Positions 12,411 through 23,705 of a stretch of 64,000 nucleotides of DNA are shown in pieces. A program made the translations under genes and the position numbers. Each line of letters starts with the position of its first letter. Position 1 is the stretch's first letter. Under the pieces are notes generated by a model that saw only the letters and a program-made list of their open reading frames with translations, was not told the origin of the DNA and ran no database searches. Source of the stretch: Stachybotrys elegans (taxonomy: Eukaryota > Ascomycota > Sordariomycetes > Hypocreales > Stachybotryaceae); the NCBI GenBank assembly GCA_020746835.1, contig JAGPNK010000002.1, positions 3,224,001 to 3,288,000 on the forward strand, in the 5' to 3' direction.

Positions 12411-14284
12411 CTACTTGCGGCTCGGCGGCGGTCCCATCTTGGTTGCTCCCGTGTCCACGCGCTTCGATGCCGGTAGCTCTGGCACCTTGAAGCCGTTGGA
12501 CGAGGAACTTCCTCCCACCTGTGTAAACGTGCCGCCCTTGAACCACCGGTCCTCCTCTGCCTTGCGCTTCTTGCTGAGTTCCGCCTGCACCTTGGGGTCC
12601 ACGAGCTCCAGGCCCTGCACAGGCGTAAACGCCAGCGACGACGCAGTGCCCGTAGCCGAGCCCACGGTGCTGCCGACTCCCGAAGCGCGAAGCCCTTTGC
12701 CCCGGAGGTCCATGCCTCCTGCCGCTTGGCCAAACCCGCTGATGGATGAAGCCGCGCCTCCCATCGAGCTGGCCCCGCCCCAGCCTTTGCTCTTTGCGCT
12801 GAGCTTGGCCCTCGTGCGCTGGTCCACCTGGAGGCCACGGATCCTGCCGTCGTTGCCTTGCCCAATCATGCCCATGCCGACTGTGCTGTCTCCCGTGCCG
12901 TAGCCTACCTCCCTCTCTTCCTTGCCAAATGCCATTCGGTTCTGCGCCTTGCGCGTCTCAGTCATGGCCAGCGCCTCCTTGGCCTTTCTTGCTCGCCGTC
13001 CTCCTCGCTTTCGTGCCGGCTTGTCGTCTGGGATCGGGAGCGCTCTCTGTCCCTTGTTCGGCGGAGGTTCTGTGAGCTTCTCCAGCCGCTCCAGGCATGC
13101 CGACTTGAGATCTTCACCCACTGACCCGTCGGGGCTCGAGTGGATGCGATCGACACGTGCGGCGAGTGCAATCTTGGCTGACACGATTCGCATAGCCTGC
13201 TTCTTGAGATCATTAGGTATCCCACGGATGATCTCCGAGTGATATAGGTAGCCCTGCTGTCGGATTCCAATGTTGGTCGCCAGACCAGCCTGCCTCTTCT
13301 TCGAACCCCACGAAGGGATGTTGCATGCCGGTGTCTTGGACAACCCGGTCAGCCCACCTGCGGCGTTGAGGAGCTGCGCTGCCGTGAGCGAGCCGATGAG
13401 CGTAGTGAGGTTTGGTGCAAAGATGTTCATCCGCGACTGGACATATTCCGTCAACGTCTGTTTGGCCTTGTGCAGGGAGATGACCATGTCGCAAGCCTGT
13501 CGCACTCGCTGGAGCTCTTCGGCGCTGAGCTCGTGGCCTTTGGAGGTGGTAGCTTCCACCGTCACAATCATGAGGGACGGCCCATCCAAGACCGACTTCA
13601 GGCCCATACCCAGAGGGTTATCCGTAGAGTGCTGTAGCGCCTTGATGCTCTCTGAATCCATGGGTCCGTTGCCAATGATGGACACCACCTTGGCATACTC
13701 GAGCGGCAGTGTCACGAGGCGCTCGAGCTCGGGAAAGCGGGCTGAGTAGTGGTCGCGGATAAACTTGTGAACCAGCATAACCTCGCCGTCAATCATGGTC
13801 GAGAGGCTGTTGGATTGCGTCAGGAGGTGGTACTCTGGGTGGTCCTCGATGTTGCCGATTGTCTGGGCCGCGGGTTGCGCCTGGAAGTGTGCGATTTTCT
13901 GTAGCATTCGGGTCATAAAAGTCAGGTCTAATCCTCAAGAGATGTAAACGCGTCGTCCAGAGAGACGTTTGGGGTGGAACAAGTACTAACCTCGAGAACT
14001 GGGCTCAGAGTCTGCATCAAGCCCGCGACGCTGCGGACGTCCTTCACGGCGCCCAGCTGCATCTTCTCAACCTTGGCCTTGGTCGCATCGGCATCTTCGA
14101 AATCGTTTGATTCTTTGGCGTGCGCTTCGTCCCTCTCATCGTGCTCGCCATCCACATCCATCGCGTCGTTGTCCTTGTCGCCATGGGCCTCGTCCTCATG
14201 GATGAGGCCATCATTCTGTCCCTCCTCGGCCTCATCTCCGGAGCTACCGAAGTCGTTGAGAAGGTCCTCCACCACAGTAGACAT
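12411..14284 (-). CDS. PRP31: Prp31, U4/U6 snRNP pre-mRNA splicing factor
   Basis: Two exons, 14284-13991 and 13898-12411, join in phase 0 across a 92 bp intron (donor GTTAGT, acceptor CTACAG, CTGAC branch point) and give 593 residues. The N-terminal exon is acidic (Asp/Glu-rich). Exon 2 matches human PRPF31 along its length. It includes the coiled region with [15 protein letters not shown], the Nop domain at about residues 222-362 ([45 protein letters not shown]), and a basic [13 protein letters not shown] stretch opening the Prp31 C-terminal domain, followed by a Gly/Ala-rich tail with VAFTP-like [16 protein letters not shown]. Prp31 binds the U4 snRNA/15.5K complex and holds the tri-snRNP together in the nucleus. 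It is divergent from CLF1, 299 bp away. Confidence 0.96.
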
Positions 14285-14583
14285 TGCGACGGCTGATATC
14301 CGCAGCGAAGGGGGTGTTTGGTGATGGGAGGATGATGGTTAGGGGAGGAAGTCGAAGGCTTGGAGTTGAACCAAATGTTTTATCAAGGAAACTCTCACTG
14401 CGCGAGGCTAAAATGCGCCACCCAGCCGACTGGGGCCTTGCGCCACCAGCCACAGGCACCTGCAGTTGGAGCCACACTAGTTTTCGAGCCTTGTCAGGAA
14501 ACCAACCTTTTGACCTTTTGCATCTGCCGCCACCACGCACTGTTCCAAACCATCCATCAACGCAGGACGGGTCGCCATATACG
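14285..14583. promoter_or_regulatory. Shared 299 bp divergent promoter of PRP31 and CLF1
   Basis: The two start codons face away from each other with only 299 bp between them, so both core promoters and both 5' leaders must fit here. No TATA box is evident. The CLF1 frame stays open leftward through the spacer as far as a TTG at 14284, with in-frame ATGs at 14332, 14335 and 14413, but the residues encoded there are low in order and unlike Clf1. Confidence 0.7.
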
Positions 14584-16605
14584 ATGGAGTCGTCGCGAGG
14601 CCCCCCGAGGGTCAAGAACAAGGCCGCCGCGCCGGTCCAGATCAGCGCCGAGCAGCTCCTGCGAGAAGCCGTCGACCGACAAGAGCTTCCTCTCCAAGCA
14701 CCCACGCAGCGATTCGCTGATCTCGAAGAGCTCCACGAGTACCAGGGCCGCAAGCGCAAAGAGTTTGAGGATTATGTCAGGCGAAACAGGGTCAACCTTA
14801 ACAATTGGATGCGCTATGCGCAGTGGGAGCTGGAGCAGAAGGAGTTCAACCGGGCCAGATCCGTCTTCGAGCGCGCCCTCGACACCCACCCCAACTCGGT
14901 GCCGCTATGGATTCGATACATTGAGTCGGAGATGAAGTCTCGCAACATCAACCATGCCCGAAACCTGCTGGATCGCGCCGTCACGCGATTGCCTCGAGTG
15001 GACAAGCTATGGTACAAGTATGTTTACATGGAGGAGATGCTGGGCAACATCCCGGGAACGCGTCAGGTCTTTGATCGATGGATGCAGTGGCGACCAGACG
15101 AGGCAGCCTGGAGCGCCTATGTCAAGTTGGAGAAGCGATACGGCGAACTCGAAAGGGCGCGAGAGATCTTCCGCATGTTCACCCTGGTCCATCCCGAACC
15201 ACGAAACTGGATCAAATGGGCCAAGTTTGAGGAGGAGTATGGCACGAGCGAGCTGGTGAGGGAAGTCTTCGGCACAGCAGTGGAAACCCTGGGCGACGAG
15301 TTTGTGGATGAGAGGTTGTTCATCGCCTACGCCCGGTTCGAGGCCAAGCTCAAGGAGTACGAGCGAGCCCGCGCCATCTACAAGTACGCCCTGGACCGCC
15401 TGCCGCGATCCAAGTCGATGATTCTCCACAAGGCATATACGACCTTTGAGAAGCAGTTCGGCGACAGGGACGGCGTAGAAGACGTGGTGCTGTCCAAGAG
15501 AAGGCGACACTACGAGGAGCAGGTGCGGGAGAATCCGAAAAACTACGATGCCTGGTTCGACTATGCAGCCCTGGAGGAGACATCTCGAGATGCCGATCGC
15601 ATCCGCGACGTGTACGAGAGGGCCGTGGCGCAGGTGCCGCCGACGCAGGAGAAGCGGCACTGGCGGAGATACATCTACCTATGGCTGTTCTACGCCATCT
15701 GGGAAGAGACAGAAGGCCAAGACCTGGAGCGGACGCGGCAAATCTACAAGACGTGTCTGGACCTGATCCCCCACAAGAAATTCACCTTTGCCAAGATCTG
15801 GCTGCTGGCAGCACAGTTTGAGATCCGGCAGGGCGAGCTGACGGGGGCGCGGAAGCTGCTGGGCCGGGCCATCGGCATGTGCCCCAAGGACAAGATCTTC
15901 AACGGGTACATTGCGCTGGAGCAGAAGCTGTACGAGTTCATGCGGTGCCGCACGCTGTACGAGAAGCACATCGAGTACAACCCGGCCAACTGCCAGACGT
16001 GGATCAAGTTTGCCGAGCTGGAGCGCGGCCTCGACGACCTGGAACGCGCGCGCGCCATCTTCGAGCTCGCCGTCGGCCAGCCGCAGCTCGACATGCCCGA
16101 GCTGCTGTGGAAGGCCTACATCGACTTCGAGGAGGAGGAGGGCGAGTACGACCGCACGCGCGACCTGTACGAGCGGCTGCTGCAGAAGACGGACCACGTC
16201 AAGGTCTGGATCAGCTACGCGCACTTTGAAATCAACATTCCCGAGGAGGAGGAGGAGGAGCAGGAGGCCGCCGTCAGCGAAGAGGCCAAGGCGCGCGCCC
16301 GCAAGGTGTTTGAGCGGGCGCACAAGACGATGCGCGACAAGGACCTCAAGGAGGAGCGCGTGGCGCTTCTCAACGCCTGGCTGTCCTTTGAGCGCACGCA
16401 CGGCGCGCCCGAGGACGCCGAGCGCGTGCAGAAGCAGATGCCGCGCCGCGTCAAGAAGCGCCGCCACCTCGACGACGACACGGTCGAGGAGTACGTCGAC
16501 TACATCTTCCCGGACGACGACAGCCAGGCCCGCAACCTGTCCAACGTCCTGGCCCTGGCGCAGAAGTGGAAGCAGACGGGCGGAGACCTGTCCGGGGCAT
16601 CGTGA
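14584..16605 (+). CDS. CLF1: Clf1 / Crooked-neck-like pre-mRNA splicing factor (HAT-repeat protein)
   Basis: Single exon of 673 residues, starting [17 protein letters not shown] and ending in TGA. The length is close to the usual ~690 of the family. After the AEQLLREA and [16 protein letters not shown]-terminal box, the protein is a continuous array of HAT (half-TPR) repeats. The pattern W..Y..E......ARS.FERAL recurs about every 34 residues, for example [17 protein letters not shown] and [13 protein letters not shown]. Near the C-terminus there is a basic [12 protein letters not shown] box and a predicted acidic DYIFPDDD segment. Clf1/Syf3 is a scaffold of the Prp19-associated (NTC) complex in the activated spliceosome. 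The Glu run at about residues 559-563 is a GAG repeat. I chose the ATG at 14584 because family similarity begins there. Confidence 0.96.
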   Translation: MESSRGPPRVKNKAAAPVQISAEQLLREAVDRQELPLQAPTQRFADLEELHEYQGRKRKEFEDYVRRNRVNLNNWMRYAQWELEQKEFNRARSVFERALDTHPNSVPLWIRYIESEMKSRNINHARNLLDRAVTRLPRVDKLWYKYVYMEEMLGNIPGTRQVFDRWMQWRPDEAAWSAYVKLEKRYGELERAREIFRMFTLVHPEPRNWIKWAKFEEEYGTSELVREVFGTAVETLGDEFVDERLFIAYARFEAKLKEYERARAIYKYALDRLPRSKSMILHKAYTTFEKQFGDRDGVEDVVLSKRRRHYEEQVRENPKNYDAWFDYAALEETSRDADRIRDVYERAVAQVPPTQEKRHWRRYIYLWLFYAIWEETEGQDLERTRQIYKTCLDLIPHKKFTFAKIWLLAAQFEIRQGELTGARKLLGRAIGMCPKDKIFNGYIALEQKLYEFMRCRTLYEKHIEYNPANCQTWIKFAELERGLDDLERARAIFELAVGQPQLDMPELLWKAYIDFEEEEGEYDRTRDLYERLLQKTDHVKVWISYAHFEINIPEEEEEEQEAAVSEEAKARARKVFERAHKTMRDKDLKEERVALLNAWLSFERTHGAPEDAERVQKQMPRRVKKRRHLDDDTVEEYVDYIFPDDDSQARNLSNVLALAQKWKQTGGDLSGAS

Positions 16606-18195
16606 TTGGGGAGGGGGACGACGGGGGGGGGGGGGGGCAAGGGCTTCTGCATATGCCCTTCGGTCTATTCATTCATCTTCCAGTGGGCTTTCCATCACCC
16701 TTTTGTATCTTATTCCCGTTTCTCCGAAGCAATGGACTACGGCATATGGCGCCAAACCATGCAACAGTTTTCTTCTTCATTGACCACCCCCTCCCCTCCT
16801 CTGTGAAGCATTCCCCGTTTTGCCTCACTCCGCCGTGTGACCATCATGCCGACTTATCCCTCTTCTTTATCACCTGTATGCCGAGACACGTGGCCCTGGG
16901 GATGAGACCAACAGGAATCCCATGCCGAGATAAGCCAACACACGCACACACACATACCAGAAAGCGTATGGCGTCCATATACTATGCAGATTATGTATGC
17001 GGACGTGATCCCGTGCCACCAACCGACATTTACTTGGCAAAGAAATGAAAGCAGCTTATAGCTGCATGATAAATATCACCTTCACCCGCTGCTATCCCAG
17101 ACCAAACTTGCCCGTCCTCCCCATGTATGTCCCTCGCATGAGTAACGTTGTCCATCACGTCAGACAATCGTAAATTTATTTGGGTCATGGTCTCATGTCA
17201 TAAACCTCTACATCGTCATAAACCCCCCATGATATCCAATCGAGTCTTCCCTCGAGACGTTAGGAGAGCTCGATCCAATCGGTCCTCTACACAGAGGTCT
17301 ACCTTGTATCTTGGACATGGGGGTATGAGAAACCAAACACAAATCCAAGGAGAAAATAGATGATAAGGAATCCAAAAACATCCCATGCCACCCCCGTTGT
17401 AGCTTTACTTCTCCCTGCTGACATACCCTCACTCAACACCCCACCATCCCTTCTCAGTAAATTCAAACAAGTGTCCTTGTCATCCATCGTCGATGGTTCG
17501 ATCAGACCTCGTCGCACATGGGCGCGACTGTCGGTGAGTGTTATGCGCCACAGATGCGTGGAGGGGCACTACCAAACATTCTTCCCATGCAGGTGTATGC
17601 ATGTTCTGAGACAGGCCACATCCCGAACATCCGGTTTCTCCCACCCCCCCCCCCCTTCCGCTGCATCTGCCAAGGTTTTGCTGCTTTTGTCGTTGTGGCG
17701 AGGCGTTGGTTTATCGAATTATCGTCAGGATCGACGCATCCACTCTGTGTGGGGGGGAATTCGTCATAGGCTTGCTGAGCTGGCTTCAGCCCAGGATTCT
17801 TGATCAGATCCTCAAGCTGCCTAGTAGCGGCGGTCTAAAGTAAATCATTTCGCATTAGTTTCTTGCTTTTAATACATTGCCTTTGTGAATGTGGAGAGAA
17901 TGTGAGGAAAGGGAAAGCTGGTGAAGAGATGCATGATCTATCTCCCAAGCAAGACCACGCAGCACGTCTAATGAGCAGAAAGGGTCCTCCTCTTTCGCGC
18001 CTTGGGCATCACATCTGCCATTTCTCTTTCATCTTGGTGTCTCATTCCAGGTATGCGATGAAACATGCACCTCATACGAGTATGCACGTTGCATCGTTCC
18101 GGAAAATGAGCAAAGATGAACCAGTAGAGTCGTAACGTCATGATAGTCTCATAGCCATGCGGGCAGATGTAGCGCGCACACGACGAGACGAAACC
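16606..18195. other. Convergent intergenic region, CLF1 to the DUF3824 gene
   Basis: Both flanking genes end into this 1.6 kb spacer, so it should carry two 3' UTRs and terminators. It contains a 15-base G run at 16623-16637 right after CLF1 and a C run near 17644-17657. I see no coding region or RNA gene. Confidence 0.7.
16623..16637 (+). repeat. 15-base G homopolymer
   Basis: An uninterrupted G run starts 18 bases after the CLF1 stop codon, within its presumed 3' UTR. Confidence 0.95.
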
Positions 18196-20238
18196 TCATC
18201 GACTGGGCGGGGCCGTGAGACGACGTCCGAAACCATCGTCATCGGCTTCATACCCGTCGAGCCGATATGGCTCGTCATACCATGGGTCGGCGCGCCTTGG
18301 ACCGCTGCCAACACTGCGATACCTGCGCTGCTCGCGCCGCTCATGGCGTCGTACTTTTTCTTGCTGAAACTCCAAACATTCATGTCTCATGTTCTTCGCA
18401 CTCTTGAGCTCGCTAATGGCGCCCTTGACTCCCAAGGCTGCAATGCCCACAGAGGCCGCGTCTTGCATGATAGCTTTGGTCTTGAGTTTCTTGGCTTCTT
18501 CTGGACTCAGACGACCCTCTCTGACGGCCTTTTGCCTCTGCGTTCTCTTCTCCATGCTCTGATAGACACCGTGTGCTGCGTGGATGGTTGCAACGGCCGC
18601 GAGGCCAGTGGTTAGGGCTAGCTTACCTTTCATTCTCCTTGATCTCTTCTCGTCTTCCGATGAGTCGCCCAGGTCCGTAGACGACTCGTGGTCAGACCGA
18701 CCACCCCGGCGGCGGCGATCTCGGTCATCCCGACCGCTGCGGTGGGAGCGGTCATCGTCGTGGTGATGTCTGGGCTGTCGGTAGTCATCGTCATACTCAT
18801 CTGAGTAACGGCGCGACCGGCGCGATCCGCGATCGTCAAAGTCGTCTTGGTCTCGCCTCCTGTCATCGCTGGCGGCGACAGCACCTGCGCCAGCGCCCGC
18901 TCCAATGCCCAGTTTGGCCAGACTGTTGCGGGCCCGGTCCACTACACTGCGGCTGCGGCTGCGGCTTCGTTCCCGGCGACGATCCGGGCTTCTGGAATCG
19001 TCGCGCCCTCGGGACTGCGATCGGTCAAGGACCTTCTTTGCACCCAGAGCGCCCAGACCGGCTGTGGCGAGAGCTGCGAGCCCACTGGCACCGCCGCTGC
19101 CGTTGCCACCAGAAGATCTGGCTCGGGAGCGCGAGCGGCTGCGGCCGGTCTTGCGGTCTTCCTCGATGTCATTCTTGGATCCGTTGATGAGACGGTTTCC
19201 GACCAGACCACCGATGACAGACTCGACGAGACCCAGCTTTCCATGGTCGTCCTTCTGGGCGGCATCGACAGTGGCAGCACCCGCAGCGGCCGTCAGAATA
19301 CGCTTGGTCTTCTCGCCCTTCCAGCCGCCAGGCTCACGGGCCACGCGGAAAGCCTCGGTGGCACCGGCGAGCAAGGAGGCCATGGCGGCTTTCTGCATCT
19401 TGTTGGCACCGCGGGTTCGTCCGGGGGAGCTGGCGCGAGAATCAGGGCTGCCCCGGCGACTCCTGGTATCAGAGCGCTTGTCGTCATCGCCACGACCAGT
19501 CAGGGTCTTGACAGCGGCGCCCAGGCCAGTAGCCGCCAGGGCGCTCTCGAGGAAGTTGTTGTTGCTCTTCTTTTCCTTGGAGCCGTCCTCATCGTCCGAG
19601 TAGTACTCGGTAATGTGGCCGTCGCGGCCGCGATGGAGGATGTAAGTGGCCTTTTGGTCCTTCTTGGCTTGCTGCTTGCTGTAGAACTCGGCACCCTGGT
19701 AGGCAGCAAGGGCGCCAGCGCCAGCGAGGGCGGCGGAGGCGAGCGCATTGCGGCTAACCTCGCCACCCTTGGCCTCGCGTCGGTCGTAGAGTTCCTTGCC
19801 GCCTACAAGAAGAGCGGCGCCAGCGACGGCAGCGATAATCTTCTCCTGCTTGGACATGCCCTTGTGCTTGGTCTTGCGCTCCTCCTCCTCGTAATAGACG
19901 GTGCTGCTGGGACCACGACGCTCACGGTAGTAGTCCATCTCGCGACGGTCGCGACCATAGCGATCGTCGTAGTCGTCATAGTACTCGGGCTCGGCTGAGC
20001 GAGCACGGCGGATGTCGCGGCCGCTGGGAGGAGGGAAATCGCGGCGGACCTCCTCGACGGAAAGGTCACTGTCCTCACGGGCTCGAGGGACAAGTTCGCG
20101 GGAGGGATAGCCTCTGCCGTAATCACGGGCATCGAGGTAGCGGGGGTCCCTCTCTTCGCGGCGCTCTTCGCGACGTTCTTCGCGAACGTAGCGACGGGAG
20201 TAGTCCCGATCGCGGTCGTAAGGGTCGTAGCTGGCCAT
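18196..20238 (-). CDS. DUF3824-type Arg/Ser-rich protein with glycine-zipper-like segments
   Basis: Single exon of 680 residues from ATG 20238. Charged, disordered stretches (a REERREER run at the N-terminus and RSRSRSRAR and RRERSRSRSRS runs in the middle) alternate with short Ala/Gly-rich helical segments. These include KIIAAVAGAALLVGG near residue 135, RNALASAALAGAGALAAYQG near 165, SGLAALATAGLGALGAKKVL near 385 and ALTTGLAAVATIHAAHGVY near 560. Such repeated Gly/Ala segments followed by DRR or DRSQSR are what Pfam groups as DUF3824, found in filamentous ascomycetes. The YYSDDEDG box follows a conserved-looking TYILHRGRDGHITEY. No enzyme motif is seen. The segments could be membrane-associating or self-assembling, which is inference. 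The SR-like tracts could also suggest an RNA-linked role, but no RRM is present. Confidence 0.75.
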   Translation of the reverse strand: MASYDPYDRDRDYSRRYVREERREERREERDPRYLDARDYGRGYPSRELVPRAREDSDLSVEEVRRDFPPPSGRDIRRARSAEPEYYDDYDDRYGRDRREMDYYRERRGPSSTVYYEEEERKTKHKGMSKQEKIIAAVAGAALLVGGKELYDRREAKGGEVSRNALASAALAGAGALAAYQGAEFYSKQQAKKDQKATYILHRGRDGHITEYYSDDEDGSKEKKSNNNFLESALAATGLGAAVKTLTGRGDDDKRSDTRSRRGSPDSRASSPGRTRGANKMQKAAMASLLAGATEAFRVAREPGGWKGEKTKRILTAAAGAATVDAAQKDDHGKLGLVESVIGGLVGNRLINGSKNDIEEDRKTGRSRSRSRARSSGGNGSGGASGLAALATAGLGALGAKKVLDRSQSRGRDDSRSPDRRRERSRSRSRSVVDRARNSLAKLGIGAGAGAGAVAASDDRRRDQDDFDDRGSRRSRRYSDEYDDDYRQPRHHHDDDRSHRSGRDDRDRRRRGGRSDHESSTDLGDSSEDEKRSRRMKGKLALTTGLAAVATIHAAHGVYQSMEKRTQRQKAVREGRLSPEEAKKLKTKAIMQDAASVGIAALGVKGAISELKSAKNMRHECLEFQQEKVRRHERREQRRYRSVGSGPRRADPWYDEPYRLDGYEADDDGFGRRLTAPPSR

Positions 20239-23200
20239 GGGCGAGAAATGCCCTTATCAGGGTGTGTGACGAGGCTTCAGTGGCGATGTGAGTTGTGCGA
20301 TAGTTGTTGGATGTATGTCGTGTTTGTTTGCACCGCGTACGAGAGGATGACGGGCGACGGGTGAATCAAGAGATGTAAGTGAAGTAAGTAAGTGAGTGAG
20401 TGGTGGGATCGATGGGGTCTGATGTAAGAGCGAGGTGGGGTGACGAAGGGGAGCAGTTGAAGGAGGAAGAGGGGAATTCGGCAAGTGGATGACGAATCCC
20501 AGAGTCAGTCGATATTTGAGCAAAAGACTGAAGGGAAACAGGGGGTTTGCTGGGACGACAAGGCAGCAAATGAGAGCGAAGGGTCTAGATCCTGGTTTTG
20601 TTGGGTCGGCCAAAGCAGCAACGACTGCCAGTCCATGCAAGTGACAAGCAGCCTACTGCTTAGTGTGGGAGGGAGGGGCAGCAAAGGTAGGCGAAGCTGA
20701 TGGCTGAATGCCCCGGGCGACCTGGGCAGGAAACGGAGGAGGGATGGGCATCAGGCGGCAAAGGAGTGGGCACGCGGGAGGTGGCCATCTCGCAGATTCG
20801 TAGGCCGCCAGAACAGGTCACCGTCATCACCAACAATGTTTCAACCCAGCGCCTAGGCGAATTCGCCTGGTTCCTGCTCTTTCTCTCTCACTCTCTACTA
20901 AAGCTCGAGCTCATCATCTGGCAGGGCAAGAGCGGGGCACCTCGAGTGAGGCGGGGCAAGACGTAATGCGGCAGCAGCCCTGTGGCAGGAAGCCACAAGC
21001 ACAGCCAGGATTTCCCCTCCTCCCTGGGCATCAACCTCTGCCTCTGGTTCCCACTTTTGCTGCCCACTCAGAAACAGCTCGACGACGTCTTCTGCGCAGC
21101 GCACTGGCTTTCGCTGCTGCGCCCTCACAGAGCCTGCCAGTCGGGCCGCCCAATTGCTGGAGGTGGATGTGACTTGCAGCCGTGCCGTGCAGAACACAGA
21201 CACAAGACGTGCATGGGCTGCCGGCCACGCCGAACCTCCTCGTGGACTTGTTCTTCTCCGCATCCGCATCCGCTCGCGCCGCGCCGCCGAATCTTCGTGT
21301 GTTTGCAGCGCACGTGTGGGCCGCCATATCCATCACCTGGCTCGTCTTCCGTCTTCCGTCTTCCGTCTGGGCATTATGAGACAAAGTTCAAAGAGTATTT
21401 GGCTTGACAGCCATAGTGGTCGGTTTCGGGCTTGGTGGCTGTCAGCGGACACCTGCATACTTCTCCCGCCTTTGTCGCACAAGTCAACCTTGACAACTTG
21501 AAGTCTTGTTCTAGAAATCCAGAGGCAGCCGCCACGTAGCCTTCCTAACCAATACTCGGGCTTCGGCCTCTTCCGGTTACCTGTTGACTTCCCTTACTAT
21601 GCTCCGTAGCCTTGTCGCTTATTCCACTTGATCAGCTGTCCCAGGATACTGTAATATCCGTATAAAAACCCAGTCCAAGTCGACATGCCCCAAGTCCTCA
21701 GCCCCGCCCCAGCCACACTTTGCCCACCAGCCTCCACAACATGGGCATAGGACATGGGGCAAACAACCACACAACCAGAACAATGATGTCATCAGCTCCG
21801 AAACCTGTCCCCCTCGCTCTCTTGCTTCAACACCCAAGCCACAGCCTCAGTTCCAAGGATCGTAATTGCCGTGTCACCCCAACCAGAAACGCCTATATAC
21901 ACTTCGTCCCAGGTTTGAATGGTGTGGCCTTCTCGAAGCCACACCCGGTCCCGCTGCCGTCGGGCAAACCTCGACGCCACCACGCCCATGCTCTTCACCA
22001 CAATTCACAATCTACACTACCTGGTAGGGCCCATTGCAGAACAAGACCCGATAGGTCAAGATGCAAAACGTTTACAGATGAGCTGATCCCATCTTTTTAC
22101 CTTGCTTACCCTACATTGATGCCATTATCCCAGTCCTTGTTACACTTGCTGTCCTACTCCAATGGTGAGGCCCTTTCCGTGGTGCCAGCGTTTCATTCAT
22201 CGAGTATTTCTTTCGGTGGCAGTGAATGGCCTCCAACAAACATCTCCTCGTGGTGATCAACGTATTGAAGTATGTAGGCAGCACTTCCTCGACTACTACG
22301 CAGGCTGCTCCTCACAGCTGGGTTGTTCACTGGTTACGCATCTATTAACTTTGCTGGAATAAATTATCGTACAGTGCAAGCCCCCAGCAGTGACAAGAGA
22401 ACAAGAGACCATCTAGCACTCGAAGTGAAGAAAAAGAGGTGGGGAGAGGGGAAACCCTTGAAAAAACCTTGAACCCCTCAATGCAGCCCCAGAATGGAGA
22501 ATGACATACCACCACACAAGCAAGGTAGGGGCACCATAGCGTCGATTTTTGCCTTTTATGAGACTTGTTCTCTGCAAAACATCACAGTTCTGGTCCAGGC
22601 CACCCTCATTCCCTTAGCAATCTCCCCCATATGCTTGTTATTCGCCCTTTCCTTGATGCTTGTTTTTGCTTTTCTGCTGCTTTCTTTCTTCCTTCTTGCC
22701 CTATCCTTCCCTCTGCCTCCAGTCTTGTTCACAAGGTTCGGCTTCCCAGTGCGCTCGCAGGCAAATCCCACCTCAAGGCCCCGGGCTTCACCCTCGAGAG
22801 AAACCCATTGCCCAAGCTGGCACTTCAAAGTGAACGCTGTCGACCAGTCAACCGGATGCGGGCCCCTTTCCAATCCAGCGCCGCAGACAACTCCACATCT
22901 TCTCTCCAGGTGAAGCCAGACCCTAAAACTCCATGCTGAACCGTAGTGCGGGCTTCGCGATAAAAAGCCCTATAGCCAGCTCCCTTCCCCACAGCCAAAG
23001 ATTGGGAGACACTTGCGATGTACCTCAACACCTGCCTGGTGTGGCAAAACCATGTGCGTCTGGTGAGCTCAAACATCTTCGGCTCCTCGAATACATCGAA
23101 AGGTGAAGAGGTAGGGAATAGAAAAACAAAACAAAAAAACTCCATTGTTCGTAGACTTGCAGTCTGACCAGACCATCGTCAAGTCTGTGAAGAGTAGTCA

Positions 23201-23705
23201 ACACGGGACATTTTCTTCCAGATACCAAATACCGTTTATATAGACCGAAACAGCTTCTTAGGAGGAAAAAAAAAGGAGAAATCTCGAGGCGAACAAGGCA
23301 AAAAAAAAAAAAAACCTGACCGCCATGTTCCATGCTTCTTGTCCACATCATCCTGGGTAACCGAAAACTGCGCCTTTCCTGCGTATCCCTGAAATGCCGA
23401 ACATGAAAGTGGTGGGATAGCGCAGCATAGCGCACTCGCGGATCCAGTTTGCGGCCGAATGACACTCCTTGTGCAGCCCGAAGGCGTACAATAGTGATCA
23501 AGATGTACTCTGCTCAAAAACATGGCGAGTGTAATCAGCGTGGCCGTCAGTGTCGGGTATATGATCTCGACGAGCCAGACAGATAGCTCAGCTGCTTCCA
23601 TGGCAACTTGATATGGCAACCCTTTAGATTTCATTATGCAATAGCAGACCGCCCACCAACGCCCCAGTAAACACAAGATTCTGATCCATTTTCGGGCGAC
23701 TTGGC
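20239..23705. other. Intergenic 3.5 kb between the DUF3824 gene and the La-motif gene
   Basis: The right end should be the 3' UTR of the La-motif gene and the left end the promoter of the DUF3824 gene. Open frames of 100-178 residues occur on both strands around 20.9-21.4 kb, 21.7-22.3 kb and 22.5-23.7 kb. They overlap each other, have atypical composition and match nothing I know. An A run lies at about 23301-23314. Confidence 0.6.

Noticed and set aside
14284..14583. N-terminal extension of CLF1 by 100 residues
   Set aside because: The frame is open but starts at TTG, and its ATGs precede residues unlike Clf1. Family similarity begins at 14584, and the extension would fill the whole shared promoter.
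17495..17510. tRNA B-box-like GGTTCGATC
   Set aside because: No A box or cloverleaf in the preceding 60 bases.
20898..21407. Overlapping open frames on both strands
   Set aside because: Four frames cover the same bases with no recognisable motif; at most one could be real and none stands out.
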